Shown piece by piece: positions 28,961-42,012 of a DNA stretch of 64,000 nt. Source of the DNA: Agroathelia rolfsii (taxonomy: Eukaryota; Basidiomycota; Agaricomycetes; Amylocorticiales; Amylocorticiaceae). Where the stretch lies: assembly GCA_018343915.1 (NCBI GenBank), contig JABRWF010000002.1, forward strand, positions 3,100,001-3,164,000. The letters run 5' to 3'. Position 1 is the first letter of the stretch. Each line of letters opens with the position of its first letter. Below the pieces are notes generated by a model. It ran no database searches and was not told where the DNA came from. It saw only the letters and a program-made list of their open reading frames with translations. The translations under genes were made by a program, and so were the position numbers.

Positions 28961-29443
28961 TGTGCCCTCCAGTATAAGTATACCTTGACATATCTGCCAT
29001 ATCAGTTGCTTAACCACCGTCAGAAGATTGCACGGCGCGAGGATATGGGGGGTGCGAGCTCCGGTTTCGGGATTGCTAATTTACTATTTACAAGTTTTTC
29101 TTCTTGGACTTTATTATAGATCTTATGCTGCCTTACTTTATGCTTTGTTTGCTCGGATTCGGATTATGACATGACGATGTATACGCTTATTCTGTATTCC
29201 GGTTCGCTCAATGGCCGATGAGCTGGCCAGCATCGGGATATGTTTAGTCAGAAACGTAGTTTGATAATTCATCATTTGTCTTGTCGCCCAGGCGCGCAAA
29301 GTGATTGGCCGAGTTTACGTAAGACGCTAATAAGCATCGCTCAGCTTCACTTTGCAACTGAACATCCATCTTCCTGCGCTCTTGCACCCTTTTCCCAAAG
29401 GTTGGGATCCCGTTACACGGCTGGCACCTATCTGTAGCCAACA
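28961..29443. other. Intergenic
   Basis: 483 bp between two plus-strand genes, AT-rich at 29075-29150. No element recognised. Confidence 0.4.
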
Positions 29444-32400
29444 ATGTCGTTTATTACCCACGTTGTGACAGCACCTCCCACGCCTTCATCTAGTCTTGCA
29501 CATTTGTCTCTCTCCGAGCACAACCAATCTAACCCGATTGATCTCACTCTCGACGACGAAGACGAAGACGATCCTGCGTCCAGTGCAGGACCCTCGACAA
29601 GCCATGCACAATTAGATAGAAACCTTAAACGGCGTCGCATAGACTCATTATCTCCATACTCGGGTATTTCTTGGTTACACCCTCCTGCCTTTGGTCCTCC
29701 TGGGGGTGTCTACACTGGACAAGCGCCTGATACACGACATGGCATTATGGAAGCGAGGAACGCAGCTCCTACACATATGCAGGAGTTTTCATCTTACATT
29801 CCCCCATTTGCTGGACCATCTCGCTCATCATCCATGCATCAGCCCCCCTCAGCGTCTCCTCCAATAATAACACCATCTCCGTTTGTTGCTGCAGCCAGGA
29901 CACAACACGAGAGTAAGCAAGTGATCGATCTAACAACATCTCCATCCCCTCCTCCCGAGTCTCTGCTCTCCTCTCAGAGCCAAGGTGTCGAAAATCTGCC
30001 TCCAAGGACACCTGTATGCATCGGACAGTTGCAAGCAAAAGCCCTAATTCTATATCCCGTATCGTATTTACACTCGCAAACTCAGGTGCAAGGACAAGAC
30101 GAATGGGCCGATGTCCGTCTCCAAGCTGACAGCGAACCTGCAAAGAGTACAACCATCCACATATCAGCTCCTCACGGTACCTGCTCTCCTGAGAGCCCAT
30201 CAGAAGAAAGCTTTGCTCTGGTCGAAACGAGCGCTGCAAAACACTTGGGTCCCATGCTCTTTAAAGGATTAATCAGACTCGAAGGCAAGATTAAGAGAGG
30301 CTCACCGAATGTATTTCTCTTCGCTTCGCTGTCTAAATTAGGAGTCTTGAGCTCAATAAGAGATACTTACAGCTACCTATACTTCCTATGGTCATGTTGG
30401 TTTTCACTCCGAAAGGCAATGTCCCTGTTGTGGGGAACTTTCTTAAGCAAATTCGTCTTTTACTTGACCATCCGTCGTGGCCCTTCGACTACATCCGTAT
30501 CCGACATTACCAGAACCCTCACAGTCCTCCACCAGGCGGTCATGTCCAAGCGTCTTTGGCACATAGACCTATGGTTCAAAATCGTTGGACTGCGCAGATG
30601 CCAAATGGAAAGAGCGTTGAAATTCAAAGGAGTCAGGTTGATGACCTCTTCCGAAGTCTCAAGGATGGTGATGAGCTAGAAGAGACGGAAGCAAGTGCGT
30701 TCCACGGTTGTCATTCTTTCATATGATCATTAACCCTTATGTATTTGTAGCGGCTGATGTTGCTTCGCCATTGTACCCACATCAGAAGAAAGCTCTAACG
30801 TTCTTGCTTGAACGAGAGCGGGAACGACTTGGTTCCGATGGGAGATCCTCATCCCTCTGGCAGGAAACTCTGAATCCCATAACAGGGCAGAGATCTTGGC
30901 AACACGCTGTCACCAATCAACAACGCTTCGAATCTCCACACGAATGCAAAGGATCAATTTTAGCTGACGACGTAGGTGTTCATATTTTCTGGAGAATGTT
31001 CTAACTATTCACACTCGGAAATCAAGATGGGTCTGGGCAAGACCATCACCTGCGTCGCTCTCATTGCCGCGACCTACAACTCTGCGCAAGAATTTGCCCG
31101 TGCACCTGTGGAATGTGCTGACCCAGGGCCAAAGGTACAGGAAGAGGATTCGTTATCCGCTGCCCATTTCGCCAATTCTGTCTGGGGTGTCTCCATGACA
31201 AACCCGTCAGGATCATCCAGTAATGGGAAGGGGAAACGGAGCCGGCAAGACACAAAGGCAGAAGCTAGCTATGCTCGCGCATGTAGAATCAAGCTACGTA
31301 GTCGTGCTACCCTCATCGTATGCCCTTTGTCCACCGTATCGAACTGGGAAGATCAAATCCGTGAACACTGGAACGGACCTGTCACGATTATTGGTGGTGG
31401 CTCGTGTGTCAGCTCGGGTGCCGTATCCTCTGCATCCGGAAGCAAGCAACGTGACGGACATCCTATGCGTATTTGTATCTATCACGGGAACGCCCGAAGA
31501 GCAGAACCCGAATTCTTAGCTGATTTCGATGCTGTCATTACCACATTTTCGACTCTCGCCACGGAGTACTCTAAGCAGACACGCAGTATTGCTAACTCTG
31601 AAGAGTGTGCCGAAGAAGAAGAGCCTGACGGAGACCACTGCTGGCCAGAGGCGGGAACGACGGCTGAATCCACCAAATCCAAGGCGCTGAAAAGGAAGAA
31701 GTGTACCGAGGTCACTAGTGCACTTCAAAGCATACATTGGTTCCGAGTCGTCCTCGACGAAGCACAGTACGTGATCGTATGAGCTCCATATTTAATCTCT
31801 TTCTCGTCTGAAGTGATTGTGTAGCTCTATCAAGGAGACTAATACCGTGGCTTCTCGCGCTTCATGCGATCTGATAGCAGATCGTCGACTATGCCTCACG
31901 GGCACGCCAGTGCAGAACAAACTCGACGATGTCTTTGCTCTCATCAAGTTCCTTCGCCTTCAGCCTCTTGACGATAAGAACATCTGGACTGAATATATCG
32001 GCACGCCCGTCAAGTATGGCCAGAGCCTTGGTGTGGTGCGACTCCAGACTGTCATGAAGTGCATCACCCTCCGACGAACGAAGGACCAGACGATGCCCAA
32101 TGGAAAGAAGATTCTGGCTCTTCCCCCTCGTCGTGATGAGATCCGATATTTGCGATTTGCCGAACCGGAGCAAGCCATCTATGACGCATACTTCACAGAG
32201 TCCAGGAACGAGTTCAACGAACTCTCACATCGCAACGAGGTCATGAAAAACTATGTTGGGATCCTTCAAAAGATCCTTCGGCTTCGACAAATTTGTGATC
32301 ATTACGAATTGGTTCAGAACAAGGATTCGTCCAATAACAAGTTTGATGGAGCCACGTACGAAGATATCGCCGCTACCATCGACAGAGATGGTATTGATGC

Positions 32401-33630
32401 CTCTCGGGCTGTTGCCATCTTTAATCTTCTACGAGAATCGGCCATAACTCAGTGTGTCGAATGTGGAATTGAGCTGGTTACTGTCGCCGAGCCAAGTCAA
32501 TCGGAGACTCCAAACGAGGAACCACCCAAGAGGGGACGCAAACCCAAGGCTGTACCAAGCAAAAGCCGGGCAGGCAGTCCTATCCCCATTATCCCCGTTC
32601 TCACCAAATGCCAGCACCTGTTTTGTATTGCATGTTATCGCAACTGTATCTGTCCAGGGTGGCCCGACGTCCCACCTGATACATTTCGGTGTTGTTCAAC
32701 TTGCTCGACTGGCCTACGCCCCTCTGACGCAGTCGAGATTCGGCTGGATGCTCCATCCTCGGAGTCGAAGAAACGCAGAACAAAGAAGGAGAAGAGGCCC
32801 AAAGGACAATCGATTGCCAACTACGCCTCCTCGACTAAGATTGATGCGCTCATGATGGATCTTGTCAGCTTTTCGAGGAGTAATCCATACTCAGCCAATT
32901 TTGATGCGTCGGGCGTTGAAATTCAAGAACTAGACAGCAGCTGCAACGTCGTGAGCGAGGAGCCCGTCAAAACAGTCGTATTGTGAGTGTTAACCCAAAG
33001 TGCTGCGATCATTTCTGATCCTTCGTTGCAGTTCTCAGTGGACGACGATGCTGGACAAGTTCGTCAGCTCAAATTTGTTGAATATCTTGCACTACTGACT
33101 TTCAGCAGGATCGAAGACGCCTTGGAGCAAGCAAATATTCGCTACGATAGGCTTGACGGTACTATGAAGCGCGACGATCGTACTAAAGCTATGGACGCCC
33201 TGAAATATGACCCAGCGTGCGAAGTGTTGTTGGTCAGTTTGAAAGCAGGTGGGGTTGGCTTGAACCTAACCGCCGCCTGTCGTGTATACATAATGGATCC
33301 CTACTGGTAAGAGCATTCAGCAACATTTTCGTCTTGTTACTGATAATTGTATAGGAATCCTGCTGTAGAGAATCAAGCGGTTGATCGTATAGTATGTTAA
33401 AATCTCGTCAGTCTTCCTTTCCTGGTTCTGATATGATTATTTTTAGCATCGATTAGGACAGAAGCGGCCGGTTACTACGGTCAAGTTGATTATTGAAGGT
33501 TCCATCGAGGCTAAATTGCTTGATATACAGAAGAAGAAGAGTGACCTCGCGAAGATGACACTTGGTCATAACAAGGCAGAATTGATGCAGAGACGAATGG
33601 AAGAGCTCAATCAGCTCTTCGCTTCATAGA
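29444..33630 (+). CDS. SNF2/RING ATPase, Rad5/HLTF-like
   Basis: Probable nuclear DNA translocase and ubiquitin ligase of the Rad5/Rad16/HLTF group. The N-terminal 180 residues are disordered with two SUMO-interacting motifs, NPIDLTLDDEDED and QVIDLTTSP. The ATPase shows LYPHQKKALTFLLERE, the split Walker A GSILADD/MGLGKTITCVALI (intron at about 30973), TLIVCPLSTVSNWEDQI, RVVLDEAHSIKE (split by an intron), CLTGTPVQNKLDDVFALIKFL and LRRTKD. The RING is CVEC...CQHLFCIACYRNC...CCSTC, with a long insert holding an AT-hook-like RGRKPK and Lys/Pro-rich sequence (32520-32570). The helicase C-domain follows: [60 protein letters not shown]. The stop is 33628-33630. About eight introns. No clear HIRAN domain is seen, so a true Rad5 orthologue is uncertain. 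Confidence 0.88.
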
Positions 33631-34175
33631 TTTTACGTTTCACCTCTGTAATAAAGAAAGGTACTATTTATCTATTTCGTTCTCTGTTGTAGTGTAATAG
33701 TATAAATTGTACGTGTAAAGTAAGACGATGGTCCTTCAACTTATAAATGTTCATGTAATCGGTAGTTGACATGTACACTTGGGTATATTTATAATCATCC
33801 GAATCCAATGGCCAATAATAATGCATTTCAAGGATTCGATATAATATTGAATTTTTAATCTCTAGTTCTGATATTGATCACCATGAAGTAAAATAAGACT
33901 TAGATACGTTTTGGAGACTGATTCGAAACTTCTGGTTGCATATATGAGTCATCAATACGTGTCCATTATGGTATGGCTCGGGCTCTATCCCGAATGAAGC
34001 CTGAGATCGGAGCCGTTCTCCTTGACCACGGGTACCATCAAGATGACTCATACTCATTTGATAACGTTATATAATGGTATGCCCCAGAGGTCTGAAGTAC
34101 CAGTATAAACACCTCCGAGTCAATTCGGATATCGGGGACCCCCTGCCAGTGTGTGGAACAGTGGCTAAGTGAAGG
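33631..34175. other. Intergenic
   Basis: 545 bp upstream of the methyltransferase gene. AT-rich 3' region of the SNF2 gene, then a GC-richer part with a TATA box. No gene. Confidence 0.4.
34104..34111 (+). promoter_or_regulatory. TATA box
   Basis: TATAAACA, 64 bp upstream of the methyltransferase ATG. A further TTATATAATG at about 34066 could serve instead. Confidence 0.4.
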
Positions 34176-35125
34176 ATGATGTCTGTCTTCGACCTTGACG
34201 CGACTAAAATCGCAAGTCTCTGTTTACATGAGCCACAGCACTGGAAAGTGCAACTACAGTCAACAGAGCACAGAATTTCTATTTTAAAGAAATTCCCTGA
34301 TCTTGAGCCTGGATCTAGGATATTGGAGATCGGATGTGGTCAAGGAGATACCACAGCTGTGTTAGCTGAACTTGTGGGGGATAAAGGTCATGTAACTGCT
34401 ATTGATCCTGGCCCACTCGATTATGGTATGTTTTCTAGAGAACTCCCAAGTCGCATTTGGTCTCCCACGTTAAACTTTATATATGTTTAGGCAGCCCATT
34501 CACCTTAGGTCAAGTACAATCACACTTATCCGCGGGACCCCTGGGATCACGTATCACCTGGGTACAAGCCGATCCCATAGACTTCTTGTCCAAATCCCCA
34601 GAGGATGAGATTTACGATGTAGCCATTCTTGTCTTATGCACCTGGTATTTTCGCTCGCCATCCGTTCTTCGTGAAATCTTCACTTCTCTCGTGGGGCGTT
34701 CAAGACACGTCTGGATCGCGGAATGGGCTCTATCTTCCCCTATTCTTAAAGCACACACCCACATTCTTGCAGCATTGACACAAGCGGCCCTAGAGTCACA
34801 TAACCCTAATTCAACCTCAAATATACGCACAGCAATCTCACATAGTTTAATTAACGACATGGCCCGGAGCACCGGATGGATTTCCCATGTCAACAATTTC
34901 ATGACACCCGCTTCGACTGTACTCGATGGCCGTTGGGAAACGATGGCAGTCAAAAGCCAAAATTTCCTGGACTCGATCCACGAATATGTGGAATCAGAAA
35001 CCCAGAAAAGTCTAGTGATTGCATTGCGTGATGCGACGTTAGAAAGTCTACAGGTCAACGGCGGTCTGCAGGAGGTCCATGCGATGGATGTTTGGTGTAC
35101 CGAGTTCACCAGAAGTGAAGGATAG
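34176..35125 (+). CDS. Class I SAM-dependent methyltransferase, substrate unknown
   Basis: 294-aa protein from two exons, 34176-34425 and 34491-35125, with one 65-bp intron. The Rossmann motif I is RILEIGCGQGDTTAVL, followed by GHVTAIDPG (acidic residue after strand 2), ITWVQADPIDFL and YDVAILVLCTWYF (strand 4). The C-terminal part, SLINDMARSTGWISHVNN and LDGRWETMAVKSQN, resembles small-molecule methyltransferases of fungi. Met-Met at 34176-34181 leaves a choice of starts differing by one codon. It sits between two SNF2 ATPases on its own promoter. No signal peptide or biosynthetic neighbours, so its substrate cannot be inferred. Confidence 0.82.
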
Positions 35126-35416
35126 GCTTCTATATCCCACAATTCATGTATTACCGAAATTATTGTAGTTGTGGCCTGAGCTAATTCTGAATATCTTTCA
35201 GTCGAATGACTTAATGATCATATAACTAAACCCGATTCAACTGCATCTCGATATTCGGCCTTTGTGGAACACAGTTCAAGCGCATGTATCTTGCAGTCTT
35301 GAAACGCATAAGAATAGAATTAAAAATACGATAAATTATTAGGAAGTATCAGTAAGATGGTAGTTCAAGATGAAGCTTAGCGGTTCAAGAATAAAGTCTA
35401 CAATTCTGGCTGCGCG

Positions 35417-38400
35417 CTAATTCTGAATCGGCTCCATTGCTGGATTGGCGTTTCCGGCGGCATTTTGTTCTCGTTTCTGCACCTTCAATAGCTGTTTGCG
35501 AAGCAGTTTCACAGTATCCAACTTGTCGGGGTGGGACTTGAGAGCTTGAATTTCTTCTCGGATTCTTCATTAAGTTGTGAGTCGTGGATATAAGGGTTTG
35601 TATAGTCTGAGAGTCCGTGCTTACCTTGTTGAACCCGCCCTTATAAGAGGACAAATTCGTGTTGAGTGATATGGCTTCACCCCGCACAGAGGACAAGATT
35701 CAGGGTGTGGCTTGGGCTTCTTCACAGGTTGAGCCAATGACTCATTATCTGTGGGTTTTTTAGAGGCTTGTGCCTGAATCATGGCCTGCGTAGGTTGGGC
35801 AAGAAGTAGTGGATGACCTGAAAATTATAATTGTTTAATAACAAAGGAAGTGGGGAGGGGGAGGAGTGGAAGAGTTAATACCTCTGATCAGGTCAAGTCG
35901 ACCACGTTCCCACAACTCTTTATCAATGGCACGAAGCGCGGCTAGCTGTGGTGAACTGTTAACACTCTAGAGGATCCGAACTGTTATCTTTATTCTTACC
36001 CTCATTTCGACGGACTCATACGCAGGCTGGGTGAGTATATACAGGCGAATATCAGCTGTAAAATACCGTGAATACCGATCCAAAACTTTTCTAACGAGCT
36101 CGTTATTACCAAGATTCTCAGGTGAATTTGTAACATGGCAAGAACCGGCAGCGTGCCTAGTCAGGCAAAGCGAGCATGTCGGGTGATGTGCCGACTGAGA
36201 TCCATGAGCCTTTGAAGAGTCGCCATATACTGCTGCCCAATTGTCATTGATGGCCTTCGCAATGGGGTCTTGCAAGGTTCGATTGTCTTTTGTCAAAGAG
36301 CCTTGACCATTTGGCCCTTCGGAATCTGATTCATCATCATTGGCATGGGTATACGCGTCTGAGTCTTCATTCGATACACCAGAGCTTGTCTTTCGGCGTT
36401 TGTGCTTCTTTGGGCTATCGTCAAAGTCAAATTCTTGCTGCTGAGGATATTTTAAGATGGAATCTAGCTTGAAGTAAATAATAACGTAAAGCAATACCTG
36501 TTGCATGTTTTCAGCCGCCTTACGCTTCGCACCTCTCCCAGTGACTTCTTGAGCCTCAATTTTTAAGCGCTCTGCCTCGATTGCTCTCATGGTCCTTTCC
36601 CATTCGTCAAATTGTTCAGCATCGTTCTGGGCGTCTCCGAGCTCCTCCAAACCATCCTTATTTGCGGACCAAACTTTCGCAAACTCAAAGGCAAGGCCGT
36701 CATTGGCTTCTTCCGCGACTTCGCCTTCTTGCTCCGTTCTAGTGATCAGCTGGTCAATATCCGCGTCAGAATCTGGTAAACCTATTTAGCATGGTACACG
36801 CCGAGACATCCGATGAAATGAACCGACAGAAAATATCTTTTGCATTCTGATCTTCTTCGAAAAGTGCCTTTGCTCCGTATGTTAGGATTGATTGAACATC
36901 TTCCCCTTCATCCTTTTCATCCATTTTCTGCACGATGAGGTGGTCGAGAACGAGCTTCTTCTTTCCCATTTGCATAATCCGTTCTTTGAATCGTCCTGTT
37001 AGCATTGAATTATCACCAAGAGTTAAACCCACATACCTTCGGCGGAATCCTTCATCATAAGCTTGAAGACGAGGCAGGTCTTGGTTTGACCGAAACGATA
37101 AGCGCGCGCTATAGCTTGCAAATCCTTCAGATATAATTAGATATTTGCTCTTGAATGTAGTCGATTGAAATACGTGCCTGATGTGGGTTGAAGTCCGGGT
37201 CGAAGACAATGACAGTATCGGCCGTGAAGAGATTAATGCCTACACCCCCAGCGCGAGTACTGAGGATGTAGATGAAGATGTCGCTGTCTGGAGCATTGAA
37301 TGCATCCATCCCTTTCTGACGCTCTGCTTGCTTGGTTTCACCGTCCAAACGAAGATACTTGATCTTTTCGCCTTCCAAGAAATCTTCGATGATGTTAAGA
37401 TTAATGGTAAACTGACTGAACAAGAGAACGCGATGGTTGCGAGCCTTGAGCTTGGGCAGCAATGTCCTCAGGAAACGTAGCTTGGCGCTTGCACTGATCA
37501 ACATTTCATGCGCATCAGTAGAAGACAAGCCTTTCGGCTCAATGTCTTGCGAAATGAGGTAAGGGTGTTGGATAACCTTTCGGAGTTGCATGAGTACATT
37601 TTGCAAATTGGATCTCGTGATAACTGCGGCCTTCGAAGTAGACTTCTGAGCGATCTGATTGAGAGTTGCATAGTTTTGACCTGAATGCGATGCTGTGAGC
37701 ATAGAAACCGAAAGCGATGAATGAACAAAGCTTACTCAGTATGGATCGATAGACTTCCTTCTGCAGCTTAGTCATGGATATCGGGACGATGACCTCGTTC
37801 TACATTTAAAAGCATGAGCAGAGCGATAGGGGATTAATCTTAAACACGAAGCACCTTAGGCGGCAATTTCAGAACTTGACTTTTGGCTCTTCGCAAGAAG
37901 TAAGGGCGGAGTCTTTCGTGCAGCTGCTTGATTAGGTCTTCATTGAGCTCCTCATATTCATTCTCTAGGCGCTCCAAATCGCTCCATCCAGATGGGTCAA
38001 GGAAATTCATCAGATTAAACAATTCGCGAATATTGTTGTTCAAAGGAGTCTGGCGATGCTATGAATACGCTTATCTTGTGAAAATGAGCCAAAACCTTAC
38101 TCCTGTCATGATGACACGATGGGAAGAATTGAGTTCGTTCAATTTCTTGAACAGCAAACTAGCATCGCTCTTAACTACGAATGGTTAGGATTGATGGGTA
38201 ATCTATAATAAAGACAATCTACTTACGTCTTTGTCCCTCATCCACCACCAAGACATCCCATATGGGCTGCTTAAAGACGTAGAAATCTTTGGTATTTGTG
38301 ATGGTTTCATAAGTGGTCAATAGCACATGGTATTTGGCATTTGTGTAAACTGATAAACGGGTATACAAAAAAGGGGGATCAGCAAAACCATGGAATGAAG

Positions 38401-41400
38401 AACTTCAGCAACACTGACGAGAAGACTTCATTTCGTGTTGAAGTTCGTATTGTTTGATGATCTCTCTTGAACGACTTTCGCCGTAGAAAGGTACGACTCT
38501 CAATTTGGGTGCCCAGCGTTCGAATTCACTATGGTCCTGGCATGAGATACAAGCGATTTAAGAAGTGGTGGGTCGCTTACCGAACCCAATTAGTGATCGT
38601 AGAGTTAGGCACGACGACCAGAGCCGGTGCAGCCTGGATCTTCTGGTTGATCATTCCAATGAATGTGACGATTTGCACGGTTTTACCCTGTGGGAAGAGG
38701 GTTAAATTCTAGTGCTGAATATCGAGTGAGAACATGTACCAGGCCCATATCATCAGCAAGAATACAAGGCTGATAACGCCACCAATTATCACCAAGCCAA
38801 TTGACACCTTCAATCTGCGACATACTTCAATCCTTCGAGATCATTGAACAGTAAACGTCTGCTGACCTGGAACGACATCAGCTGTAGTTTTGGATCTTGT
38901 CCGAGCTTAGGTTGAGGATCTGGTTCCCTGAGAGCGAACTTTCTCTTCCAAGCCTCCGGGGGTCGTTTATCGAAGTCTGCCTGCGCTTGCTTGCTGCGTT
39001 TGCTGATGCGCACCGTTTGTGCATCGACGAATCGCCGAAAGGCATTCTTGAATGCACCGTAATTCCAATCCTCGGGAGATGGGGGCGCATCCCACGTGGC
39101 TAAAAGATAAATATAAAAACATTTACAGGAATAGGATATAAAGGTACCTTCATCATAGCCTAAATCCTCCCATTTGAAGAAGCCCCAAGCTATATCTTTT
39201 AAATCTTTTTCGAACAACTGACCATTGTTTAGCATGCGGTCCTGCACAGTTTCAGTATAAAACTCATCAGGCTTTTCACCCGAGTCTTGCACTTGTTTTC
39301 GAATCATCTCCAGATCTTCTTTGTGATCATCATCAATTCTCTGTGTGCGCTTCCTACGTTGCTTCTGAAAAGCATCCTTACGCCAGAATACAACATCCAG
39401 AATTCGATCGATTGTCTTCCATTCGGGAGGGATGTGCATTACGGCATTCGGCAGGGGTTCCCTAGAAGACGCATAATGGGCATTGGTATCCCCGTCCTCG
39501 GCATCTGGTGTTGACTCCAAAGGTTCGCCTTCAAAAAGACCTGATTTTCGTTGGCCAATGACATCGACTGAGTCTTCATCAGCCTCAATGGGTTGAGGTA
39601 GTAATGCGACATTGGAACCGTTGAGCAGGAAATTACGTAGTTTTCCATGACTCTTGGAGAGCAGCCACATATGAGGGACCCAGCCAATACGGCGATAGCT
39701 TCTATCCTTCCATTTGATGAGATATTCACGGGGCAAAGGTGATTTGTAACTGGCTGCAGCATCATCAGCAGTAGGTTGAGCGGCATTAGCGGGATAAGGT
39801 CGCCAGGCTAAAATCCTGTCAACTTCATACACGAGCGCTTCACAATCGGAGCAGGTCCAATTTGTTTGGTAATGCTGGGCCAAGAGGATGGCGTTTCCTT
39901 CATCCTCCGGGTCCGGAGGCTGGAGATGTGCGTAATGGGCCATGCGTTTGCAAGTCTGACAGCGGAAAAACAATTCGCGAAGTGGGCCTTCATGAGTGAC
40001 TTTGTTTGATATCTCAGTAGTCGGTGGCGCCGCAGGATCAGGCGTTTGCTTCGAGGTAGAGGCATCTGGTGATTTTGGCACGACTCCGTTGGGTAGAACC
40101 ACAGTTTGCAAGCAACTGATATTATGTCGGGCATAAATACTTACGAGATTATGGGGAAGACGCAAATATATAGCATACCTCAGGCAGACTCCTCCCTTCG
40201 TACAGGCCCCACAAATGAATTCTGTCGTTTGATAAGCATCTAAACCAGGCCTCTTCTGAAGATGAATATTTTCCGTGGGAAGCCCCTTGGCAGCATGCCT
40301 TGCTCGTAATGCAGCCTCATCCGCATCACGAGTGGCAGACAAGATCTCCGCTTGTTGCTGCCGGCTGAGGCAAGCCCAATGAGCAGATACCGGACATCTC
40401 AAGCTTTTTTTTTTTTTTGGGGGGGGGGGGGGGGAGGAGACGGGGTAAGATATAGTACAGAATCGGGAAATATAGTGTGATAACAAACCATCGAACCCAA
40501 CCACCAAGTTTCTCGAAGGTCTCCTCTGAGTCGGAAGCCTCTCGAAGATCATCATCGGACCCCTTTTTGCGGCGCCTGCCTTTCTTTGGCTTCCGATTTC
40601 TCCATTGCTCTAAGAGCTCGTGCGCTGGTGTACGACGGCACTTCTCACATGTTTCACGATGTGCACGAAGTGGTGCACTCTCTTCGTCAGAGAAAGCATC
40701 ATAATCTATGTCAGCTACTGTCCGGAAATGTCCATAAGCGGGCCTAGATGCAACACCTCGAGTAGGCTTGGTAGATACACTCCTAGATGTTGCCCAGCTC
40801 GAGCTATTGGATTCTTCCTCATCTGAATCACGGATGTATGTGGCTTTGGTCCGACGATTCTTCGACGCGCGTTTCCTAGGTCGAGGGGATTCGTTTTTGG
40901 ACGCGTAACCTTCGAAAAGTTCATCATCTGAATCAGACGCGTTGGCCGCGGCTCTGGTGGATCTGGTGCCCCTTGTTTTCCGAGCAGTAAGACGGCCTGC
41001 AGTTCGTGTGTTGCGACGGGGTTTGGCATAGGAAGTTTCGGAGTCGTTATCACTTATAGAGCCTTCTTCTTCTTCTTCCTCCCAGACAGAAGGGCTGCTT
41101 TGTGATGAGTTCTTTTTAGATCTACCTCTTCGGTATCCACTGGACGTGTTGAGAGCTGAGGTTAATGACTCGAACAAGGAAGGGCCGGGACGACATCGAG
41201 ATGAGGGATGAACATAGGAAGCGTCAGGATCAAAGGGTTCCAGAGTATCGTTCTCTCTCTTGAATACTTGACCAAATAGCCTTATTTAGTCATAGTGAGG
41301 TAAGAACGGCATAAATCAACAAACCGTAGTCATCAAGCAGATTTTTCAACCTTCTATGTGTATTGTCAGCAGAAATCTACAGCTTTTGGCAGTAACATAC

Positions 41401-41723
41401 AGCTTCACGACGTATTCGCTGAATTTGAAGCACGTCCCATCTTTTGTTGCCGCATAGTAGAATGTCTTGTGATTTCGGACAATCTCGCCACGAATAGACA
41501 CAAAGTCATCGGACTGGAAATCTTCGCCCGGAAGCCTACCATCTACAAGGGTCTCGTATAATTGCTTCTCTTCTGGCGCAAGAATAGGGGGAACGACGAA
41601 AAGGGAAGACGAAGTCCCCGTTGGACCAGATGGAGGCGTAGGGCTAGTGTGCTTGCTATCGTTGATGTCCATCAAGTTTAATTGAGGCAGCAATCCTAAC
41701 GTGTCCATAAATCTGTCGGACAT
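35417..41723 (-). CDS. CHD/Mit1-like SNF2 chromatin remodeller with PHD-like finger
   Basis: Large nuclear ATPase of the CHD/Mi-2 group, closest in layout to fission-yeast Mit1. The ATG at 41723 gives MSDRFMDTLGLLPQL. An N-terminal region is followed by Ser/Lys/Arg-rich basic stretches (41100-40700). Next comes an extended PHD-like zinc finger: CEKCRRTPAHE, WVRCLRCPVSAHWACL, FICGACTKGG, FFRCQTCKRMAHY, WTCSDCEALV. A chromo-like segment is EYLIKWKDRSYRRIGWVP. The ATPase shows CILADDMGLGKTVQI, VLVVDEGQR plus LKS (DEGQ in place of DEAH), VIMTGTPLNNNIRELFNLMNFL, LLFSQFTINLNIIEDFL, YLRLDGET, STRAGGVGINL and ARAYRFGQTKT. The C-terminus has CSLCLTRHAAGSCH and CPLCGVKPYHSTRICPL zinc-knuckle-like motifs and ends MEPIQN. 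More than twelve introns. Confidence 0.87.
40404..40488 (-). other. Intron with C16-A14 directly before its 3' splice site
   Basis: 85-bp intron of the CHD/Mit1-like gene. On the minus strand it begins GTTTGT and ends with sixteen C, fourteen A and then G. The join gives WVRC-LRCPVSAHW, which restores the zinc-finger cysteine. The T14-G16 tract is at 40405-40434 on the plus strand. Confidence 0.7.
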
Positions 41724-42012
41724 GTACTGTAGAGTTAAGATTTAGTCCAATGCAGATTAAACCATTGACTGGTCTGGCAAATGGTGAATGTAGCTGTAGG
41801 TATTTTGCAGGGCTGCGTTTGGACGCGCCTCTAATCAACGCGTCAGTAAGTGTGACATGTGACGCGACGCACCATGCTGTCACGCTACAAACGCATTTAA
41901 CAACCGAATGTCAAATTTCAACCCCTGCAAATGCCACAAACAAATACTACTGTAGTGACTATGGGTGGATTTCTCTGTGACAGCAGAACAACATAATGTA
42001 TTAATAAAACTC

